Origin: Emcibacter sp048269205
Lineage (GTDB): Bacteria > Pseudomonadota > Alphaproteobacteria > Sphingomonadales > Emcibacteraceae
Assembly: GCF_048269205.1 (NCBI RefSeq)
Contig: NZ_JBLXJC010000001.1
Span: forward strand, 868,001-932,000
Direction: 5' to 3'
DNA: 64,000 nt
Position numbers and translations under genes: made by a program. Positions within the stretch are counted from its first letter, which is position 1; each line of letters opens with the position of its first letter. Shown in pieces: positions 43,390-52,138 of the stretch. Below the pieces are notes generated by a model. The model worked only from the letters and a program-made list of their open reading frames with translations. It was not told where the DNA came from and ran no database searches.

Positions 43390-43896
43390 ATGGAGATTAA
43401 CGTTCTTAGGGGAGATATCACCACACTGGAGATGGACGCTATTGTCAATGCCGCCAATAACCGGCTGACACCGGGTGGTGGTGTTTGCGGGGCCATTTTT
43501 CAGGCGGCCGGGCCGGAACTGGTGGATGCCTGTCAGGCTATAGGTCACTGTAATACCGGTGAGGCTGTGATAACGAAAGGCTTCAAACTGCCTGCGAAAC
43601 ATATTGTCCATACTGTGGGGCCGGTCTGGTGCGGCGGTGGGGAAGACGAAGAGGAGAAGCTCGCCTCCTGCTACCGAAGCTGTCTTGAACTGGCGACAAA
43701 AAAGAAACTTTCCCGCCTTGCCTTTCCGGCAATATCAACCGGCATTTACGGTTTTCCTGCCGAGCGGGCGGTAAAGATTGCAATAGAAACAGTGAAAACA
43801 TGGGCCGAGGAAAATTCCAGCAGCCTGAAGCAGGTCATATTCTGTTGCTTTGACGGGGATACGGAACGGTTCTACAGGGCAAACCTGCAGCTCTAG
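43390..43896 (+). CDS. Macro-domain protein (O-acetyl-ADP-ribose deacetylase-like)
   Basis: A 168-residue, single-domain macro protein, YmdB-like, that binds ADP-ribose and can remove acetyl or ADP-ribosyl groups. Key motifs are visible: GDITTLEMDAIVNAANNRLT (about residues 9-28) with the catalytic Asn, GGGVCGAIFQAAG (about 30-42), and the second binding loop FPAISTGIYGFP (about residues 114-125). Length is typical. It lies 30 bases after the CCA-adding enzyme and may be co-transcribed. Confidence 0.92.
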   Translation: MEINVLRGDITTLEMDAIVNAANNRLTPGGGVCGAIFQAAGPELVDACQAIGHCNTGEAVITKGFKLPAKHIVHTVGPVWCGGGEDEEEKLASCYRSCLELATKKKLSRLAFPAISTGIYGFPAERAVKIAIETVKTWAEENSSSLKQVIFCCFDGDTERFYRANLQL

Positions 43897-43999
43897 GCTC
43901 CCGGAAGGCAAGGGTGCGCAAGGGGATGCCGGAAGTTATAGATAAAAAAATCCGGCTAACTGTTTATTTTATAATATTTAATTCGATTATCGGGATGTT

Positions 44000-44869
44000 T
44001 CACGAGCCGCCGTCGGGGGCCTGCAGGAACTCGTCGATGGCCTTCAGGGTATCCGGGTGATCCATGATCACCGTGTGAATGCTGGGGACCAGCAGGAATC
44101 TGGTCATGCCTTCCACCTTGGTTTCCTCCACGGTGACGACGCCGTCATTATCTTCCTGCAGGAAGGGGTTGAAACCGCTTTTGCGGGCCCGGCCGCCGGC
44201 AATCACCAGAGTAGGGGCCGAGGGCAGGGCAAAGCGGGCGACTTTCCCAGGTTGCACGTCCTGGCCGGACGGTCCGCTGATCGTCCGGAACAGCCACAGG
44301 GGATCCAGATAACGGGCGATCCTGGCGCCCTGGTTCGGGGTGCCGATCATGACAAGCTTGCCGATTTTAATTCTCTGCTGCCAGTCGGCGTCCCGGGAAA
44401 GCAGTTCGCGGCAGACCAGTCCCCCCAGACTATGTGCAACGAAGGACACAGTTTCGATATCCTCGAGCAGGTTCAGGGTCTGCTCCAACTGATCCGCATG
44501 ATCTTCCACCGACTGGAAGGTGCTGGGATAATTGACCAGATAACAGTCAAGTCCCTTTTCGGTCAGGAAACGGGCCGGCTTTTTCATGGTATTCTTGTGC
44601 CGGGCCAGACCGTGCAAAAGCACTACCAGATGTTTTGAGCGGAATTTCAGGTCATGTTTCACGCGAAAATGCCGGAACTGGCTCAGGCAGTGTTCATAGC
44701 TTCCCCAGGCCCTGCGGGCGTCCCGTTCGTCCAGAAGTCGGCAATGACCGGTCCAGATCTGCTGCTGAATGCGCCAGCCTGCATAGAAATACAGGTCTTT
44801 CCAGAAGTATTTCCCCCCCGAAGTGGGAAGTCGCAGGTTGGCAGGTTTTTCCGGAATCTGGAATCGCAT
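44000..44869 (-). CDS. Alpha/beta hydrolase, lipase-like
   Basis: A 289-residue serine hydrolase. The oxyanion segment VVLLHGLARHKNTMKKPARF is near residues 83-102 and the nucleophile elbow AHSLGGLV near residues 145-152, with the catalytic Ser in the middle. The catalytic His is probably in LVPSIHTVIMDHPDTL near the C-terminus. The fold resembles bacterial triacylglycerol lipases and PGAP1-like esterases. The first 60 residues are unusual and lack a signal peptide, so it may act inside the cell. It lies 17 bases after hemF on the same strand. Confidence 0.86.
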   Translation of the reverse strand: MRFQIPEKPANLRLPTSGGKYFWKDLYFYAGWRIQQQIWTGHCRLLDERDARRAWGSYEHCLSQFRHFRVKHDLKFRSKHLVVLLHGLARHKNTMKKPARFLTEKGLDCYLVNYPSTFQSVEDHADQLEQTLNLLEDIETVSFVAHSLGGLVCRELLSRDADWQQRIKIGKLVMIGTPNQGARIARYLDPLWLFRTISGPSGQDVQPGKVARFALPSAPTLVIAGGRARKSGFNPFLQEDNDGVVTVEETKVEGMTRFLLVPSIHTVIMDHPDTLKAIDEFLQAPDGGS

Positions 44870-44886
44870 GGACGGTTATCCCTGTC

Positions 44887-45759
44887 TCAGGGCCATTTGG
44901 CTTCCGGGGGCAGGGACATGAGGATGGCGTCCACATTGCCGCCGGTCTTAAGCCCGAAGGTGGTGCCCCTGTCGTAAACCAGGTTAAATTCCGCATAGTG
45001 ACCACGATAGACCAGAAGCTTTTCACGCTGTTCTTCGGTCCAGCTTTCATTCATGTGCCGGGCCACAAGCTTCGGATAGATGTCCAGGAACGCGAGCCCT
45101 ACATCCTGTGTGAAGGCAAAATCATTGACCCAGTCACCGCTGTTAAGCTGGTCATAGAAGATACCGCCTTCACCCCGGGCCCGGTTGCGGTGTTTGATGA
45201 AGAAATATTCGTCGCACCATTTCTTGTATTTTTCATAATAGTCCGGACCGTGTTGGTCGCAGGCTTCCTTGAAAGCTGCATGGAAGTCTGCTGTGTCCGT
45301 CGGGTCGGGATGGGCGGCATTGAGGTCCGCGCCGCCACCGAACCAGCTTCTTGTGGTAACAATATGCCGGGTGTTCATATGCACCGCCGGCACCAGCGGA
45401 TTCCGCATATGAGCGACCAGGGAAATACCGCTGGCCCAGAAGCGGGGGTCTTCCTCGGCGCCGGGCATGGATTTTGCAAATTCCGGCGCAAATTCTCCAT
45501 GCACCGTTGACACATTGACACCCACTTTTTCAAAAACGCGGCCTTTCATCACTGACATGACGCCTGTGCCTTTTTCCGGATCGTCCTCCCGATGCCAGGT
45601 GGTGCGCTCGAAACGTCCGGGTTCCCGGTCTGAAAAGGTGCCTGTCAGGTCGTCTTCCAGCTTTTCGAAAGCGGCACAGATGCGATCACGCAGGCCTTCA
45701 AACCAGTTTCTTGCTGTTTGTTGTCGTTCATGGGTCAGGGCTTCATCAAGAAGGGCCAT
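44887..45759 (-). CDS. hemF: Oxygen-dependent coproporphyrinogen III oxidase
   Basis: Converts coproporphyrinogen III to protoporphyrinogen IX with O2 in haem synthesis; cytoplasmic. The 290-residue protein is a full HemF. It has GTGVMSVMKGRVFEKVGVNV near residues 64-83, the signature MNTRHIVTTRSWFGGGADL around residues 126-144, and the C-terminal NLVYDRGTTFGLKTGGNVDA. I take ATG 45759 as start; the longer reading adds 26 residues with no relation to the family. The oxygen-dependent form marks aerobic growth. It may share a transcript with the trmL gene seven bases upstream. Confidence 0.96.
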   Translation of the reverse strand: MALLDEALTHERQQTARNWFEGLRDRICAAFEKLEDDLTGTFSDREPGRFERTTWHREDDPEKGTGVMSVMKGRVFEKVGVNVSTVHGEFAPEFAKSMPGAEEDPRFWASGISLVAHMRNPLVPAVHMNTRHIVTTRSWFGGGADLNAAHPDPTDTADFHAAFKEACDQHGPDYYEKYKKWCDEYFFIKHRNRARGEGGIFYDQLNSGDWVNDFAFTQDVGLAFLDIYPKLVARHMNESWTEEQREKLLVYRGHYAEFNLVYDRGTTFGLKTGGNVDAILMSLPPEAKWP

Positions 45760-45766
45760 TCTTATT

Positions 45767-46228
45767 CTATCCTGTAGGAAAATTGTTTGTTTGCCGAAGG
45801 GCTTCACCCAGCACCATAGCGGCAGAGACCGCCACATTCAACGATCTTGTCTTCGGTGTCATGGGTATGATCAGCCGGTCGTCGGCCAGGTCATGAACCT
45901 CGTCCGGCACCCCGGCACTTTCCCGCCCCAGAAGAAGAATGTCATCCGGTTTAAAGGCGCAGTCCGTATAGGGCCTTGCCGCTTTCGTAGAGAGCAGGAG
46001 AATTCGACTGGCCTCCGGCTTTGCGGATATGAAGTCGTCCCAGCTTCTATGCCGGATCACAAGACTCTGGTCCAGATAGTCCATGCCTGCCCGCCGGAAG
46101 GACTTTTCCCCGAAGGGAAAACCGCAGGGTTCAATAATATGGACGGTGACGCCAAGGCAGGCAGCCATACGGATTATAGTACCAGTATTGGGCGGAATAT
46201 CCGGCTGATATAGGGCGATTTGTACCAT
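45767..46228 (-). CDS. trmL: tRNA (cytidine(34)-2'-O)-methyltransferase
   Basis: A 153-residue SPOUT-class methyltransferase that modifies the wobble position of tRNA-Leu. The N-terminal segment ALYQPDIPPNTGTIIRMAAC (about residues 4-23) and the knot motifs LLLGRESAGVPDE (about 100-112) and RSLNVAVSAAMVLGEALRQT (about 126-145) are all present. The start is ATG 46228; a TTG nine bases earlier is an alternative. It lies seven bases before hemF and is divergent from the cytochrome bc1 operon. Confidence 0.94.
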   Translation of the reverse strand: MVQIALYQPDIPPNTGTIIRMAACLGVTVHIIEPCGFPFGEKSFRRAGMDYLDQSLVIRHRSWDDFISAKPEASRILLLSTKAARPYTDCAFKPDDILLLGRESAGVPDEVHDLADDRLIIPMTPKTRSLNVAVSAAMVLGEALRQTNNFPTG

Positions 46229-46550
46229 GGTTTCCAAATAGTTTGCTGTTTTCCGCCCAGATATATTCTATCGGGCGGCAGGCTGCAAGCGCCGGGAAGT
46301 CTTTGGAAAAACCCCGGGGGCGGTGATATTATTGTAGTAAATAAATTTTTAACACAAAATATCTTGTCTCAAACTTGTGAAAAGTCGTTGCATCTTGTAC
46401 CTATTCTGAGTAAACCTGTGCTCGCAGAGTTTATTTTGGATGGGTTAGGGTTCGATCGTTTGCAGGGTGGATTGGTTTTCCATTTCCCGTCTATGAAACA
46501 TTGATTTTATTGAGTTTTAACCTGCGTATACGCATTCGAGGGGTTTTTTA
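46229..46550. other. Upstream region of the cytochrome bc1 operon
   Basis: This 322-base divergent space holds the petABC promoter and perhaps that of trmL; no gene is seen. TGCGTATACGCA at 46523-46534 is a perfect 12-bp palindrome just before the petA ribosome-binding site (GAGGGG at about 46538). CGATCGTTTG at about 46453-46462 resembles half of the operator found at 1187 and 32874, but the left half does not match. The promoter itself is not clear. Confidence 0.35.
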
Positions 46551-47081
46551 ATGGCCACTATAGACCACAATGAGCATGAAGGCGGAGTTACCCGGCGTAA
46601 CTTCCTCTATGTAGCAAGTGGTGCGGTCAGTGCGACAGGAGCTGCCTTGGCAGCCTGGCCACTGATTGACCAGATGAATCCGGCAGCCGACGTGCTGGCC
46701 CTTGCTTCCACAGAAGTTGACCTGTCCGCAATTCCCGAAGGACAGACCATGAAAGTTCTCTGGCGCGGTAAACCGGTCTTTATCCGGCATCGTACCGCTG
46801 ACGAGATTGCCGAGGCGCGCGCCGATGACAATGCCGATCTGCGCGATCCCGAGACCGATGAGGCCCGGGTCCAGAAGGCGGAATGGCTGATCATGGTTGG
46901 TGTTTGTACCCACCTCGGCTGTGTGCCGCTGGATCAGGCCGGTGAATTCGATGGCTGGTTCTGCCCTTGTCACGGCTCTCACTATGACATTTCCGGTCGT
47001 ATCCGCAAGGGGCCTGCGCCTCTGAACCTGCCGGTCCCGGAATATGTTTTCCTCAACGATACAACCGTGAAAATCGGCTAG
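46551..47081 (+). CDS. petA: Ubiquinol-cytochrome c reductase, Rieske iron-sulfur subunit
   Basis: The 2Fe-2S subunit of complex III, anchored in the inner membrane and facing the periplasm. The 176 residues begin with a twin-arginine signal that stays as anchor (TRRNFLYVASG, then a hydrophobic run). The cluster ligands are CTHLGC (about residues 120-125) and CPCHGS (about 140-145): two Cys and two His. It leads the petABC operon and passes electrons from ubiquinol to cytochrome c1. Confidence 0.97.
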   Translation: MATIDHNEHEGGVTRRNFLYVASGAVSATGAALAAWPLIDQMNPAADVLALASTEVDLSAIPEGQTMKVLWRGKPVFIRHRTADEIAEARADDNADLRDPETDEARVQKAEWLIMVGVCTHLGCVPLDQAGEFDGWFCPCHGSHYDISGRIRKGPAPLNLPVPEYVFLNDTTVKIG

Positions 47082-47091
47082 GGAGGGGTAA

Positions 47092-48363
47092 ATGGCCTAT
47101 AAAGAAGATTATAACCCCACAAATCCCGGGGTAAAGTGGTTCAACGATCGGCTCCCGATCCTGAACACTGTTTATCGCTATGTTGGTGGCGGCTGTTATG
47201 AGCCGCGCAACCTGAACTACTGGTGGAACTTCGGTTCCCTGGCCGGCTTCATGCTGGTGGTGCAGATCATTACAGGTATCGTTCTGGTGATGCACTATAC
47301 ACCGCATGTGGATCTGGCATTCCGCAGCGTCGAACATATCATGCGTGATGTGAATTATGGCTGGCTGATCCGCTATATTCACGCCAACGGCGCCTCCATG
47401 TTCTTCATTGTGGTCTACATCCACATCCTGAGAGGGATGTATTACGGGTCCTACAAGTCACCACGCGAAGTGTTGTGGTTCCTCGGCATCATCATTTACC
47501 TGCTGATGATGGCTACCGGTTTTATGGGCTATGTGCTGCCCTGGGGTCAGATGAGCTTCTGGGGGGCAACGGTTATTACCAACCTGTTCAGCGCCTTTGA
47601 TTTCATCCCCGTGATCGGTGATGACATTGTAAACTTCCTCTGGGGTGGTTTCTCTGTTGACCAGCCGACGCTCAACCGCTTCTTCAGCTTGCACTATCTG
47701 CTGCCGTTTGTGATTGCCGGTGTTGTAATCCTGCATATCTGGGCGCTGCATATTCCGGGTTCCAACAACCCGCTGGGTATTGAAGTTCAGGGTCCCCAGG
47801 ACCGTATTCCCTTCTATCCCTATTATGTGGTGAAAGACGGCGTCGGAATGGGCCTGTTCATCATCTTCTTTGCTGCCTTTGTCTTCTATATGCCGAATAT
47901 CCTCGGCCATCCGGACAACTACATCAAGGCGGACCCGATGGTGACACCTGCTCATATCGTGCCCGAATGGTATTACCTGCCGTTCTATGCGATCCTGCGC
48001 GCCATTCCGGACAAGCTTCTGGGTGTTGTGGCCATGTTTGCCTCCATCCTGATCCTGTTTGCCCTGCCGTGGCTTGACGGGTCAAAGGTTCGGTCCGCGA
48101 CATTCCGTCCGGTAACGAAGTTCCTGTTCTGGCTCTTTGTGGTAAACGGTCTGTTCCTGGGTTATCTGGGCGCCAAGAACCCCGACGACGTGCTGCTGCA
48201 CGTAGGGGACAGTGGTGTTACCGCCCTGATCTTCGCACAGGTTTCAACGGCCTATTACTTCGCTTATTTCCTGGTGCTGATCCCGTTTGTCAGCCGTACG
48301 GAAACAACCAAGCCCCTGCCGACAAGCATTGCGCAGGCTGTACTCGACAAAAAGAAAGGCTAA
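47092..48363 (+). CDS. petB: Cytochrome b subunit of the bc1 complex
   Basis: A 423-residue integral membrane subunit carrying two b haems and both quinone sites. Haem ligands lie in GIVLVMHYTPH and IRYIHANGASMFF (second helix), and in LPFVIAGVVILHIWALH (fourth helix). The Qo-site motif is PEWYY (about residues 291-295). Eight membrane helices are visible, with normal family length. It starts 10 bases after petA and is followed by petC five bases later. Confidence 0.98.
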   Translation: MAYKEDYNPTNPGVKWFNDRLPILNTVYRYVGGGCYEPRNLNYWWNFGSLAGFMLVVQIITGIVLVMHYTPHVDLAFRSVEHIMRDVNYGWLIRYIHANGASMFFIVVYIHILRGMYYGSYKSPREVLWFLGIIIYLLMMATGFMGYVLPWGQMSFWGATVITNLFSAFDFIPVIGDDIVNFLWGGFSVDQPTLNRFFSLHYLLPFVIAGVVILHIWALHIPGSNNPLGIEVQGPQDRIPFYPYYVVKDGVGMGLFIIFFAAFVFYMPNILGHPDNYIKADPMVTPAHIVPEWYYLPFYAILRAIPDKLLGVVAMFASILILFALPWLDGSKVRSATFRPVTKFLFWLFVVNGLFLGYLGAKNPDDVLLHVGDSGVTALIFAQVSTAYYFAYFLVLIPFVSRTETTKPLPTSIAQAVLDKKKG

Positions 48364-48368
48364 GGGAT

Positions 48369-49199
48369 ATGTTGAAGTCTATTAAAACTATCAGCCTTGC
48401 TGTTGTTGCGGTCTCTGCCATGACGCTTGGCGCGGGTGTTGCCAATGCCGCCGGTGGTGGTGAAGTTCATATCGAAAAGCACGAATGGCCCCATGCCGGT
48501 CCGTTCGGCAAATATGACAAGGCAGCCCTGCAGCGCGGCTTCCAGGTCTACCGGGAAGTTTGTTCTGCCTGCCATTCCCTGGAAATGGTGGCTTTCCGCG
48601 AACTGGATGCTCTTGGGTATAACGAAGACGAGATCAAGGCCTTTGCCAAGGAATATGATGTCGTTGACGGTCCAAACGATGACGGTGAGATGTTCACTCG
48701 TCCGGGGCGTCCTTCCGATTATTTCCCGTCTCCGTTCGCCAATGACAAGGAAGCCCGTGCGGCAAATGGCGGCGCTTATCCGCCGGACTTTTCCGTACTG
48801 GCCAAAAGCCGTGAGCATCTGTCCCTGTTTACGCCCTGGAACAGCATCTATGGCGAGGATTATATCGTCGCTCTGCTTATGGGGTATAAAGAGGCGCCGG
48901 AAGGCTTCACAGTCATGGACGGCCTGAACTATAACACCGTATTTGACGGCAACCAGATTGCCATGGCGCCGCCGCTGTCTGACGAGCAGGTGGAATATGC
49001 CGACGGCACTCCGGCGACGGTAGAACAGATGTCCATGGATGTGGCGACTTTCATGTACTGGGCGTCCGAGCCCAAAATGGAAGAGCGCAAGTCTCTCGGC
49101 TTGAGGGTGATGGGCTTCATGATTGTGCTGACCATCCTGCTTTATTTCGCCAACAAGTCTGTCTGGGCCAAACTGGACGATGAAGACGGCCGGAGCTAA
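48369..49199 (+). CDS. petC: Cytochrome c1 subunit of the bc1 complex
   Basis: A 276-residue c-type cytochrome that takes electrons from the Rieske protein. A signal peptide (about residues 1-27, ending VANA) is followed by the haem-binding motif CSACH (about residues 58-62). The axial Met is in IAMAPPLSDEQ (about residues 197-207). A C-terminal membrane anchor (VMGFMIVLTILLYFANKSVW) is present. It is the third gene of the petABC operon and ends at a terminator. Confidence 0.97.
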   Translation: MLKSIKTISLAVVAVSAMTLGAGVANAAGGGEVHIEKHEWPHAGPFGKYDKAALQRGFQVYREVCSACHSLEMVAFRELDALGYNEDEIKAFAKEYDVVDGPNDDGEMFTRPGRPSDYFPSPFANDKEARAANGGAYPPDFSVLAKSREHLSLFTPWNSIYGEDYIVALLMGYKEAPEGFTVMDGLNYNTVFDGNQIAMAPPLSDEQVEYADGTPATVEQMSMDVATFMYWASEPKMEERKSLGLRVMGFMIVLTILLYFANKSVWAKLDDEDGRS

Positions 49200-49223
49200 C
49201 GCTTCCGCATAGATATTTGCAAG

Positions 49224-49252
49224 AAAAGGGCTGCCCTCGGGCGGCCCTTTTT
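49224..49252 (+). terminator. Terminator after petC
   Basis: AGGGCTGCC at 49227-49235 pairs with GGCGGCCCT at about 49240-49248 (one wobble), flanked by AAAA and TTTTT. It separates the bc1 operon from mtnP and could work in both directions. Confidence 0.85.
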
Positions 49253-49289
49253 GTATGCTGTCGAAAGAAACTATCCTGAGGACACAAGA

Positions 49290-50180
49290 ATGAAAAAAAC
49301 AAGGCTCGGTATTATTGGCGGCAGCGGTCTTTATGATCTGGAAGGACTTGAGGATATGCGCTGGATCAGGGTGGAAAGCCCCTTCGGCGAGGCATCGGAC
49401 GAACTGCTGTTCGGGACCCTGGAAGGCCAGGAGCTGGTCTTTCTGCCCCGGCACGGGCGCGGACATAAATATAGTCCGACAGACATCAATTACCGGGCCA
49501 ATATAGACGTCCTCAAAAGGGCAGGGGTGACGGACATCCTGTCTATCAGCGCCGTGGGCTCCTTCCGGGAGGATCTGAAACCCGGTGACCTGGTAATTGT
49601 CGACCAATATATCGACCGTACCTTTGCCCGACAAAAGAGCTTCTTCGGTGAGGGATTTGTCGCCCATGTTTCGCTGGCCCATCCCACCTGCGAGACCCTG
49701 TCCGATATCGTAGAGCAGGCCCTGAAAAATGCAGGGGTGGATTATCACCGGTGCGGCACCTATCTGGCCATGGAAGGACCGCAGTTTTCCACCATTGCCG
49801 AATCTCATATGTATCGTGCCTGGGGCTGTGATGTGATCGGCATGAGCAACATGCCGGAGGCCAAACTGGCCCGGGAGGCGGAGATGTGTTACTGCCCGGT
49901 GGTCATGGTCACCGATTATGACAGCTGGCATCCGGCCCACGGCACAGTGGATATCAAGGAAATCCTCTCGGTCCTCAGGGCCAATGTGGACAAAGGCAAG
50001 CAGCTGGTGAAGGCGGTGGCGCCGCTTTTGGCGGGCATGGCCGATCGACATCCCTGTGCCAGGGGCTGTGACCATGCCCTGGACATGGCGGTGATGACGT
50101 CGCCTGAACAGCGTGATCCGATGCTTCTGGCGAAACTGTCGGCCGTTACGGCCCGGCTGTTTCAGGAGGAGGCGAAATGA
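49290..50180 (+). CDS. mtnP: S-methyl-5'-thioadenosine phosphorylase
   Basis: Splits methylthioadenosine with phosphate into adenine and methylthioribose 1-phosphate; cytoplasmic. The 296 residues show the family opening LGIIGGSGLYDLEGLEDM (about residues 6-23), the phosphate-binding FLPRHGRGHKYSPTDINYRA near residues 52-71, and the purine-site TYLAMEGPQFSTIAES near residues 161-176. I choose ATG 49290 (MKKTRLG), preceded by a GAGGA site; a reading from 49251 would begin inside the terminator. Its stop overlaps the apt start (ATGA), coupling release of adenine to its salvage. Confidence 0.96.
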   Translation: MKKTRLGIIGGSGLYDLEGLEDMRWIRVESPFGEASDELLFGTLEGQELVFLPRHGRGHKYSPTDINYRANIDVLKRAGVTDILSISAVGSFREDLKPGDLVIVDQYIDRTFARQKSFFGEGFVAHVSLAHPTCETLSDIVEQALKNAGVDYHRCGTYLAMEGPQFSTIAESHMYRAWGCDVIGMSNMPEAKLAREAEMCYCPVVMVTDYDSWHPAHGTVDIKEILSVLRANVDKGKQLVKAVAPLLAGMADRHPCARGCDHALDMAVMTSPEQRDPMLLAKLSAVTARLFQEEAK

Positions 50181-50707
50181 GCTGGATCAGGGACCATATC
50201 CGCACCATCCCCGACCACCCCATTCCCGGCATTCAGTTCCGGGATGTCACGACCCTGTTTCAGAACGGAGAAGCCCTGCAGCGGGTGATCCATGAAATGG
50301 CAGACCATTGCCGGGACAAGGGAATTACCCGTATCGCCGGTATCGAGGCGAGGGGCTTTATTCTCGGCGGGGCCCTGGCTCATCAACTGGGGGTGGGCTT
50401 TGTGCCGGTACGCAAGGCCGGAAAACTGCCCTGGAAGACCATTAGCCGGGATTATAACCTGGAATATGGCACCGACACCCTTGAGGTCCATATAGACGCT
50501 GTGGAAGCCGGGGACCGGGTAATGATTGTGGATGATCTGATTGCCACGGGCGGTACGGCTGTGGCGGCACTGGAACTGCTACGGGATGTGAAAGCCGAAG
50601 TTGTCGGCAGTCTGTTTGTTATTGATCTTCCCGGTCTTGGCGGTGCGGACAGGTTGCGGGCGGAGGGCTGCCCCGCACATTGCCTTGTATCATATGAAGG
50701 AGAGTGA
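50177..50707 (+). CDS. apt: Adenine phosphoribosyltransferase
   Basis: Joins adenine to PRPP to make AMP; cytoplasmic. The 176 residues carry IPDHPIPGIQFRDVTTLFQN (about residues 11-30), the base-binding ARGFILGGALAHQLGVGFVP near residues 58-77, and the PRPP loop VMIVDDLIATGGTA near residues 116-129. The direct overlap with mtnP makes a two-step salvage module that recycles adenine from methylthioadenosine. A methyltransferase gene follows three bases later. Confidence 0.96.
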   Translation: MSWIRDHIRTIPDHPIPGIQFRDVTTLFQNGEALQRVIHEMADHCRDKGITRIAGIEARGFILGGALAHQLGVGFVPVRKAGKLPWKTISRDYNLEYGTDTLEVHIDAVEAGDRVMIVDDLIATGGTAVAALELLRDVKAEVVGSLFVIDLPGLGGADRLRAEGCPAHCLVSYEGE

Positions 50708-50710
50708 TGA

Positions 50711-51469
50711 ATGTCAGGCCAGTTCAAAGATCATTTTTCCACCCAGTCCGGCAGCTATGGAAAATACCGTCCGGAATATCCTGAGGAGCTTTTTAAATGG
50801 CTGTCTTCTCTTGGTCCCGCACATGACCTTGCCTGGGACTGTGCTTGCGGAACCGGACAGGCGAGCCGGGGACTAGCGCGTTATTTTGACCGGGTGATGG
50901 CCACTGACGGCAGTGCGCAACAGATCGCCAATGCCGAAGGGCCGGGTAATGTAACCTTTAAAGCATCCCTTGCGGATCAATGTCCACTTGAGGATCATAG
51001 TGCCGATCTGGTGACGGTTGCCCAAGCCTTGCACTGGTTTGATCTGGAGGCCTTTTACCGGGAGGTCCGGCGGGTGGTGAAACCCGGCGGGCATATTGTG
51101 GTCTGGAGTTATGCCGTGACTTCAGTTGCGCCGGAAATCGATGAGGCGATCGAAGAATTATACAATGGCATTATCGGTCCTTACTGGCCAACTGAACGGG
51201 CTCATGTGGAGCAGGGCTACAGCGGGCTTGGTTTTCCTTTCGAGCCGGTGGAGGTGCCGCCACTCGCCATGTCGGTGAACTGGACCTTTAACCAGCTTAT
51301 GGGCTATTTCAGTTCCTGGTCGGCAGTGGCCAGATACAAGGATGCCAGGGGTCATGATCCACTGCCACTGGTCAGGGATCGTCTGTTGTCAGCATGGGGA
51401 AACCCGGAGCAGGGCCGCAAGGTTTCCTGGCCATTGAAAATCAGGGGAGGGCGGGTCGGTGAGGCTTAA
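50711..51469 (+). CDS. Class I SAM-dependent methyltransferase
   Basis: A 252-residue methyltransferase of the YcgJ/Tmt1 type. The SAM-binding motif I is DLAWDCACGTGQASRGLARY (about residues 39-58), followed by VMATDGSAQQIANA, then QCPLEDHSADLVTVAQALHW with FDLEAFYREVRRVVKPGG. Yeast and bacterial relatives methylate trans-aconitate or other small acids; the substrate here is unknown. It starts three bases after apt, so the two are co-transcribed. Its use of SAM and the upstream methylthioadenosine salvage are at least metabolically compatible. Confidence 0.88.
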   Translation: MSGQFKDHFSTQSGSYGKYRPEYPEELFKWLSSLGPAHDLAWDCACGTGQASRGLARYFDRVMATDGSAQQIANAEGPGNVTFKASLADQCPLEDHSADLVTVAQALHWFDLEAFYREVRRVVKPGGHIVVWSYAVTSVAPEIDEAIEELYNGIIGPYWPTERAHVEQGYSGLGFPFEPVEVPPLAMSVNWTFNQLMGYFSSWSAVARYKDARGHDPLPLVRDRLLSAWGNPEQGRKVSWPLKIRGGRVGEA

Positions 51470-51945
51470 TTCAGGCCTTCCTTCTGCATTTTTTCAGCGG
51501 CTTCCCGGTTCAAAAACATAGCTATGGTGATCAGGCTTAGAACCACTTCATCCTTTTGGTTCATTACTTCGACCCGGGTTCTGACAGTGCCCAGATAGGG
51601 GCGGCTTTTCGACGGAATGACCTCCAGGACTTCGGTCTTGCAGCGAAGCCTGTCGCCGGCAAACACCGGTTTTTTCCAGCGCAATTCGTCAACGCCGGGG
51701 GCGCCTGCACCGGCGGAATTATTGAGAAAATGGTCGCAGAACATGCGCATCATGACCGAACAGGTCATCCAGCCGCTGGCGATGAGGGCCCCGAAGTGCA
51801 TCTTCTTCGCATATTCCTCATCTGTGTGGAAAAGCTGCGGGTCGTATTTGGTGGCGAAATCAATGATCTCTTCTTTTGTAATCAGATAATCACCGAATTC
51901 GTCAGTCTGGCCGACTTTGAAATCCTCTAGTGTGAACAGGCTCAT
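51466..51945 (-). CDS. MaoC family dehydratase
   Basis: A 159-residue hot-dog fold protein. The hydratase-2 motif region is seen as ITKEEIIDFATKYDPQLFHT (about residues 22-41) and the active-site Asp/His pair in DPQLFHTDEEYAKKM, followed by HFGALIASGWMTCSVMMRMF. The family hydrates enoyl-CoA or related compounds; substrate is unknown. I take ATG 51945 with GGAAGGA upstream; TTG at 51954 is an alternative. In other alphaproteobacteria such a gene directly follows ychF; here an MFS gene lies between. It overlaps the methyltransferase stop by four bases. Confidence 0.9.
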   Translation of the reverse strand: MSLFTLEDFKVGQTDEFGDYLITKEEIIDFATKYDPQLFHTDEEYAKKMHFGALIASGWMTCSVMMRMFCDHFLNNSAGAGAPGVDELRWKKPVFAGDRLRCKTEVLEVIPSKSRPYLGTVRTRVEVMNQKDEVVLSLITIAMFLNREAAEKMQKEGLN

Positions 51946-52025
51946 AACTGTCAATCCTTCCCTCGGGCTGTGGCTCCGGGAAACTAGCAGGTGTTTATAA
52001 AGGAATCAATATTGGCAGGTTACAT

Positions 52026-52097
52026 AATTGACTTGTAAATTGTCAGTAACACAAACTAGTATGTGAAAACAATTAACTTGTATATTGTTCTTATAAT
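52026..52097 (+). promoter_or_regulatory. Direct-repeat operator region of the MFS exporter gene
   Basis: AATTGACTTGTAAATTGTC at 52026-52044 is repeated as AATTAACTTGTATATTGTT at 52071-52089, with 16 of 19 bases alike and a third ACTAGTAT between. A TATAAT -10 element lies at 52092-52097, so a bound protein would block transcription. No regulator gene is adjacent, so its owner is elsewhere. Confidence 0.5.
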
Positions 52098-52138
52098 AAT
52101 AAAGTGACCGCAGAATAAACTCAGGGGCAGGACTTCAG

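Noticed and set aside
46453..46462. Third copy of the ETF-QO operator in the petA upstream region
   Set aside because: Only the right half (CGATCGTTTG) matches; the left half reads GGTT in place of CAAA, so the dyad is broken.
48360..50075. 571-codon minus-strand open frame across petC and mtnP
   Set aside because: It spans two conserved genes and a terminator on the other strand, with no coding signature of its own.
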